This document shows positions 15,301 to 18,705 of a stretch of 18,705 nucleotides of DNA, piece by piece. Origin of the DNA: VAZQ01 sp035263865 (GTDB lineage Bacteria; Pseudomonadota; Alphaproteobacteria; Rhizobiales; Xanthobacteraceae); the NCBI GenBank assembly GCA_035263865.1, contig DATFQX010000186.1:1-18705 (forward strand), written 5' to 3'. A program made the position numbers and the translations under genes. The stretch's first letter is position 1; every line of letters begins with the position of its first letter. The notes below the pieces were generated by a model that had not been told where the DNA came from, searched no databases, and saw only the letters and a program-made list of their open reading frames with translations.

Positions 15301-17223
15301 CTACCGGCCGCAATCAGCACATCGCGCGGTTGCTCTTTCGCCTGGAGGCGGCTTGCCGGATCCCGACTTTGGCGCCGCTTTCCCATCCTCGGTGACCTTG
15401 GCGGACTCCGCGTTTCCTTTGCCGGCCTGCTTCTTCATGTCGATGGCGGTGGCCTTCGGTTGTGGCCGCGCTACCTGCCTGTCGGCTACAGTTGCGCCGG
15501 CCTTGGCGGACTCCGCATTTCCTTTGCTGGCTTGCTTCTTGACTTCGGTGGCGGTGCTCTTCGGTTTTGGCCTCGGGATATGCTCGTCGGCTATAATGGC
15601 GCCGGGCTTGGCGGACTCCGCGTTTCCTTTGCCGTCTTGTTTCTTGATTGCGACGGCGGTTATCTTCGGTTTTGGCATCGTAGGCTTGCCGACCGCGATC
15701 TCGCCCGCCTTGGCTCGCTCCGCTTTGCTCTTGGCATCCTGCTTCTTGTCGATTGCGGCAATCATCGGTTTTGGCATCGGCATTTGCTTGCCGGTCACGA
15801 GCACGCCCGGCTTGGCCCGCTCCGTTTTGCTCTTGCCGTCTTCTTTCTTGGTATCGACCGCGGCGATCTTCGGTCCTGGCGATGGCTTCTGCCTGACCGC
15901 TAGAGCCTGGCCGGTGGTGGCCAAATCTGTCCTGGCTTTAGCATCCTCTTTCTTGACATCGATGCCGCCGATCTTCGGCCTTGGCACCGGCAATGGCATC
16001 TCCCTGCCGACGGCGATCATGTCGAGTTCGCGGGGAATGAGCATCGCGAAGCGGCCCGGATGACGAAGGCGACCGGCGATGCGACCCGCGTCATCACCGG
16101 CGCCCAAGTAGAGGTCGGCGCGCGCTGGTCCGACCACCGCCGATCCCGTGTCCTGCGCAATCATCAGCCGCCTGAAGGCTGAAACAGATTTTGCGCTATC
16201 GATCGGCAGATTGGCTTCGATGAAAAACGGCATCCCGTATTCGTGCCGCCTATCGACGGCAATGGACCGTCCCGGTGTCAACGGCACACCCTGCGCGCCG
16301 ACCGATTCGCCCTCATTCGACAGTCCGGTGACGCGGAAGAACACATAGGAGCGATTGGTGGCCCGCACCTTGGCAGCTTCATCCGGATGCGCGGCCATCC
16401 AGTCGCGAATGCGCTGGACCGACATCTCGCTGCGCGGGATGAGATTGCGTTCGGCGAGCACGCGCTCGATCGAGCTGTAGCGATAACCGTTGTGCGAATC
16501 ATAGCTCACCCGCAGCGGCGTGCCGTCCTCGAGGATCACGCGCGCGGAGCCTTCGATCTGGATCATCAGCAGATCGAGTGGATCCTTCAGCCAGCAGATT
16601 TCGAGTTTCTGCCCATCGAGCGGGCCGGCCTCGATCGCGGCGCGATCGTGGTAGGGCACGAGCTCGTTGTTCTCGTTGCGGCGGCCGATGCGCACGCCTT
16701 TATTTGGAAATGCAACCGAGGCTGGTTTGTAGCCGGCGGCGAGGAGATCACGCGGCCGGCGGTAGAGCGGGACATGGAATTCGGGGCTGGGAAAGCGCGA
16801 GCCCGCTACGACGGGCTCGAAATAACCGGTCAACAATCCTTCGAGTTCGCCCAGCCGCGCGATGCGAACCGGTTGAAAATTCTTCTCGAAGAAGGCGCGC
16901 GCGGTATTCGCATCCTGCGGGCGCAGCCCTATGGCATTGCGGCAGACGTTCCACAGCGCTCCGGAGATCTGCCCACGATCTTCGGCGCGCCGTGCCTTGC
17001 GCAGCGCTTGGCAGCTCGCCTCATAGGCTGCGAAAGCCGCGAGATGATCATCGGCGGTCCAGCCCGCGAGTTCGGACCATTTCACCGGCTCGAGCTGCGT
17101 GCCTGAGAGCTGCAGCGGCCCTTCCGCCGAAGCGCCGGTAGCCGCAAAAAACATGATCGCGCTGAAGAGACGCGCGACCAACCTGCCGCCGAAGCTTTGC
17201 GCATCTTCCCGACCCGCCCGCAT
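15301..17223 (-). CDS. mltA: Membrane-bound lytic murein transglycosylase A with six-repeat C-terminal tail
   Basis: A 640-residue periplasmic enzyme that cleaves peptidoglycan with formation of 1,6-anhydromuramic ends. A signal peptide (LVARLFSAIMFFAATGASA) ends near residue 33; there is no lipobox. The MltA domain follows, with LEGLLTGYFEPVVAGSR, VPLYRRP, MIQIEGSARVILEDG, SNEGESVGAQGVPLTPGRSI and the 3D domain AQDTGSAVVGPARADLYLGAGDDAGRIAG, with conserved Asp at 358 and 370; the domain ends near residue 402. Residues 403-612 are six tandem repeats of about 35 residues rich in Lys, Pro and Ala, then a short basic end. Ordinary MltA proteins are about 370-450 residues, so the tail adds roughly 200. 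ATG at 17221-17223 is chosen, with a poor ribosome site. In many alphaproteobacteria mltA sits beside tim44-like and smr genes; here it does not, so it may be a second copy. Confidence 0.92.
   Translation of the reverse strand: MRAGREDAQSFGGRLVARLFSAIMFFAATGASAEGPLQLSGTQLEPVKWSELAGWTADDHLAAFAAYEASCQALRKARRAEDRGQISGALWNVCRNAIGLRPQDANTARAFFEKNFQPVRIARLGELEGLLTGYFEPVVAGSRFPSPEFHVPLYRRPRDLLAAGYKPASVAFPNKGVRIGRRNENNELVPYHDRAAIEAGPLDGQKLEICWLKDPLDLLMIQIEGSARVILEDGTPLRVSYDSHNGYRYSSIERVLAERNLIPRSEMSVQRIRDWMAAHPDEAAKVRATNRSYVFFRVTGLSNEGESVGAQGVPLTPGRSIAVDRRHEYGMPFFIEANLPIDSAKSVSAFRRLMIAQDTGSAVVGPARADLYLGAGDDAGRIAGRLRHPGRFAMLIPRELDMIAVGREMPLPVPRPKIGGIDVKKEDAKARTDLATTGQALAVRQKPSPGPKIAAVDTKKEDGKSKTERAKPGVLVTGKQMPMPKPMIAAIDKKQDAKSKAERAKAGEIAVGKPTMPKPKITAVAIKKQDGKGNAESAKPGAIIADEHIPRPKPKSTATEVKKQASKGNAESAKAGATVADRQVARPQPKATAIDMKKQAGKGNAESAKVTEDGKAAPKSGSGKPPPGERATARCADCGR
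15388..16017 (-). repeat. Six tandem ~105-bp coding repeats in the mltA 3' end
   Basis: The 630 bp encode six units averaging 35 residues each. A consensus runs: (I/V)A-V-G-(K/R)-Q-x-(M/P)-P-(K/R)-P-K, I-x-A-(I/V)-D, x-K-K-Q/E-D-G-K, (G/S)-(N/K)-A-E-(S/R)-A-K-P/A-G. The last three units, nearest 15388, share KGNAESAK exactly. Units 1-2 have diverged most, which suggests later expansion at the 3' side. The tail is highly basic and Pro-rich, so it is likely extended rather than folded. Confidence 0.9.
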
Positions 17224-17273
17224 GCACGTAAATGCACGGCAGGCACGAATGGTTCCTCCACGCGCGTGAAGGG

Positions 17274-17597
17274 TTAACCGGGTGGCTCAGAGGCGCGCGG
17301 TATCGCGATGCTACTGCCGGCACTCGGACGGCCACGCGTTCTCGCGCCAGCGCCGCTACGCCTCCCGCTGGCATTTTTGCATGAAGCTTTTCTTCGCAGC
17401 GCCGACAAGCGGCCGTCGCTGCCGACTGCCTTCGCTTGGCAGGTGTCCCGCTTGCATTTCTTCAAGAAGCTCGCTTTGGGGGCGCCTGCGAGCGGCTTGC
17501 CCTCCTTGCTCACGGCTCTGCTCCCGCAGGTTTCTTGCGCGAACGCGAAGGTGAAATTCAGCGACAGCACCAAGGCGGCCAGCAAAATGCGTTTCAT
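17274..17597 (-). CDS. PsiF-repeat family protein, second repeat frameshifted
   Basis: A secreted small protein. The signal peptide MKRILLAALVLSLNFTFAFA is followed by QETCGSRAVSKEGKPLAGAP and KASFLKKCKRD, a complete PsiF repeat, and then by the start of a second (TCQAKAVGSDG). From there the frame reads RLSALRRKASCKNASG..., unlike the family. Shifting frame at about 17412/17413 gives PLVGAAKKSFMQKCQREA and a stop at 17356-17358, a normal second repeat and end. The simplest reading is loss of four bases (of a GGC-AAG-CCG) in the codons for DGKP. As it stands the product is 107 residues with a basic, unrelated tail, instead of about 81. AAGGAGGAG just before the ATG (17602-17610) is an excellent ribosome site. 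PsiF is phosphate-starvation inducible in E. coli; its function is unknown. Sequencing error is possible. Confidence 0.8.
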   Translation of the reverse strand: MKRILLAALVLSLNFTFAFAQETCGSRAVSKEGKPLAGAPKASFLKKCKRDTCQAKAVGSDGRLSALRRKASCKNASGRRSGAGARTRGRPSAGSSIAIPRASEPPG

Positions 17598-18014
17598 GTG
17601 GCTCCTCCTTCGCTACGAATCGGCTCCTTCAAGCCGAATGGGTGTGGTCTCTACGACATGATCGGACGTGTACGTGAGTGGACGAGCATCGCGAAGCGAC
17701 CCGCACGGCGAAGGCACCTGGCGATGCGACCGCCACATCGGGGGTAGCCCGCCCCCGATACCCGAGCAGGCCACCGGTGCGCGCTGTTATGCGTCTCGAA
17801 ATCCTCGAAGCAGGCGGACGACTTACGTGGTGGCGGTATGTAGCAAACGGGTCACACTGCTGGCGAAGTTGACACGACGCCGCAGTGCGGGTGGAACCAA
17901 AGAAGCCGCTGCAATGTTAAGCGGCCAGGCTGTCCGGGCCTGGGGCAAGACCACCCCGAATGCTGGATCGATGGGCGGCGAATACGGACCACTCCTACGC
18001 ACGCGAGTCGCAAC
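17598..18014. other. Intergenic region: mltA fragment, hairpin, otherwise nothing
   Basis: This 417-bp region between the minus-strand psiF-like gene and the plus-strand gene at 18015 should hold the psiF promoter. It contains the degenerate mltA fragment (17684-17740) and an 8-bp hairpin, ATCGGGGG-TAGCCCG-CCCCCGAT, at 17737-17759 with no T run on either side. I see no coding sequence in 17760-18014. Confidence 0.5.
17684..17740 (-). pseudogene. Degenerate fragment of the mltA 3D-domain coding sequence
   Basis: This stretch aligns with 16039-16095 inside mltA with about 47 of 57 bases identical and one gap. On the minus strand it reads GRIARCLRRAGRFAML, against GRIAGRLRHPGRFAML in MltA. A one-base loss (GCGGGT to GCGGT) precedes this, and a TAG follows ten codons later. 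It is the trace of another mltA copy, or of a partial duplication, lying upstream of psiF on the same strand. Confidence 0.65.
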
Positions 18015-18290
18015 ATGAGTCACGATCTCGACAATCTCAAGGATCGGCTCTACCGCAGCTTCGGGATTGCAGTCCGCCACGACTTACAAGTGCGTGCCGA
18101 AATAATGATTCAGCCGGAAGAAGGACGCTGGGAGTTCACTCCTGACGAACTCAGGGATCTGGCGGAGGGTGTTACCTCTATATTGCTTAACTCGAACCCG
18201 GAAGCGGGATGGCCCTTCCGTCTCACGCTCAAGCAATACATCGGGCTGTTCAGTCCCTTATTCACACAGCCGGGGCAACTCAACCGGTGA
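18015..18290 (+). CDS. Hypothetical protein (91 residues)
   Basis: A small soluble protein without a signal peptide or membrane segment. The sequence MSHDLDNLKDRLYRSFGIAVRHDL... then WEFTPDELRDLAEGVTSILL suggests an N-terminal helix, a central strand portion and a second helix, ending QYIGLFSPLFTQPGQLNR. Composition and third-base GC bias fit a real gene of this genome. No ribosome site stands out before ATG 18015. I do not recognise a family. It is convergent with the response regulator downstream (59 bp between stops), with no terminator visible there. Confidence 0.55.
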   Translation: MSHDLDNLKDRLYRSFGIAVRHDLQVRAEIMIQPEEGRWEFTPDELRDLAEGVTSILLNSNPEAGWPFRLTLKQYIGLFSPLFTQPGQLNR

Positions 18291-18349
18291 TGCCAAACGG
18301 CCCGATGGGCGATTTGAACCGCTCTACGATGACGGGAACCCCTCTCCAA

Positions 18350-18705
18350 TCAGCGTCGCTCAGAGGCTAGCGCCTCTTGGGCGGCGACCAGCAGGCTCAA
18401 TGGTTGCCATGGCTTGGGCATGTAATTGATGCCAGGCGGCAATTCATCGACGTGGTTGAGTGGATGCCCGGACGTTAGGATCATTGGAAGAAACGGCCAG
18501 CGCATCTTCACTTCCCACGCCAGATCCACTCCATTCATGACGCCGGGAAGCCGAACGTCGGCGAAGATCATGGCGACCTCTCGGCCGCGGATAAGCATGG
18601 TAGCAAGTGCTGCTTCCGCGCTTTCGCACGCGATGCTGTCGAGTTCGCTGTCTTCGAGCAGCGCAGCGGCGAGCTGGCGCAGTCCGGCGTCGTCCTCGAC
18701 GATCA
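18350..18705 (-). CDS. Single-domain response regulator receiver (CheY-like), 5' end cut by window
   Basis: The frame stays open to the window edge at 18705, so the start lies outside; about 117 residues are visible. The receiver motifs are complete: the acidic pair in IVEDDAGLRQL, the phosphoacceptor Asp in FADVRLPGVMNG, the switch residue in MILTSGHPLN and the conserved Lys in YMPKPWQPL. The stop at 18350-18352 comes directly after the receiver fold (QEALASERR), so there is no output domain. Such stand-alone receivers often serve in phosphorelays or as the last domain of hybrid systems. Because the 5' end is missing it could instead be the C-terminal receiver of a hybrid histidine kinase. 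Confidence 0.88.
   Translation of the reverse strand, partial: IVEDDAGLRQLAAALLEDSELDSIACESAEAALATMLIRGREVAMIFADVRLPGVMNGVDLAWEVKMRWPFLPMILTSGHPLNHVDELPPGINYMPKPWQPLSLLVAAQEALASERR

Noticed and set aside
15353..16063. Plus-strand open frame of 236 codons with repeating hydrophobic segments, antisense to the mltA tail
   Set aside because: It is the reverse complement of the Lys/Pro/Ala-rich repeat, which automatically yields Phe/Leu/Gly-rich text; the start has no ribosome site and MltA on the other strand is certain.
16243..17106. Plus-strand open frame of 287 codons opposite mltA
   Set aside because: Antisense shadow of the conserved MltA domain; no independent support.
18290..18345. tRNA-like GGTTCAAATC on the minus strand
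   Set aside because: The stem around the loop does not pair and no acceptor, D or anticodon arms could be built.

Overview
The window looks like chromosomal DNA of an alphaproteobacterium of the order Hyphomicrobiales, probably near Bradyrhizobium/Rhodopseudomonas. The basis is high GC, codon use, and proteins of a type common there: LTXXQ/Spy proteins with the WRW C-terminus, a PsiF-repeat protein, a SphA-like outer-membrane barrel and a 75-residue small protein at 10087-10314. This placement rests on family recognition, not on a search. I see no insertion sequence, integrase, phage gene, CRISPR array, rRNA or convincing tRNA.

Left part (1-9110). The window opens inside a PPK2 polyphosphate kinase gene. 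Then come a large membrane-anchored metallophosphoesterase with an HdeD/DUF308-like N-terminus and a SphA-like outer-membrane barrel. Convergent to these is a VIT1/CCC1-like membrane protein, followed by a SulP anion transporter with a STAS domain, both on the minus strand. A two-helix mini membrane protein, an NHL-repeat (peptidyl-amidoglycolate-lyase-like) propeller and a periplasmic Spy/CpxP-like LTXXQ protein follow on the plus strand.

Middle (9111-10626). Almost 1 kb carries no convincing gene but is full of strong GC hairpins: two intrinsic terminators pointing right, two pointing left and a three-way-junction fold followed by a T run. It may encode small RNAs. A small minus-strand gene follows, then a 312-bp spacer with a perfect 22-bp palindrome whose core recurs as the arms of a hairpin at 9182-9207.

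Right part (10627-18705). A second SulP transporter is tightly coupled to an AI-2E-family membrane protein, and then comes an isolated GH4 glycosidase. Downstream lies a decayed minus-strand fragment of a YpfJ-type neutral zinc metallopeptidase. Next, on the minus strand, is a lytic transglycosylase MltA with an unusual C-terminal tail of six ~35-residue repeats, and a PsiF-repeat gene with an apparent 4-nt deletion in its second repeat. Upstream of psiF sits a ~57-bp degenerate copy of the 3' coding part of mltA. A short hypothetical gene and a single-domain response regulator, cut by the window end, close the window.

The genes are mostly monocistronic envelope, stress and transport functions rather than one pathway. 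The tightest functional unit is SulP plus AI-2E (spacing 20 nt). The signs of rearrangement (metallopeptidase remnant, mltA fragment, psiF frameshift) cluster at 14.9-17.8 kb, so that stretch looks recently remodelled.
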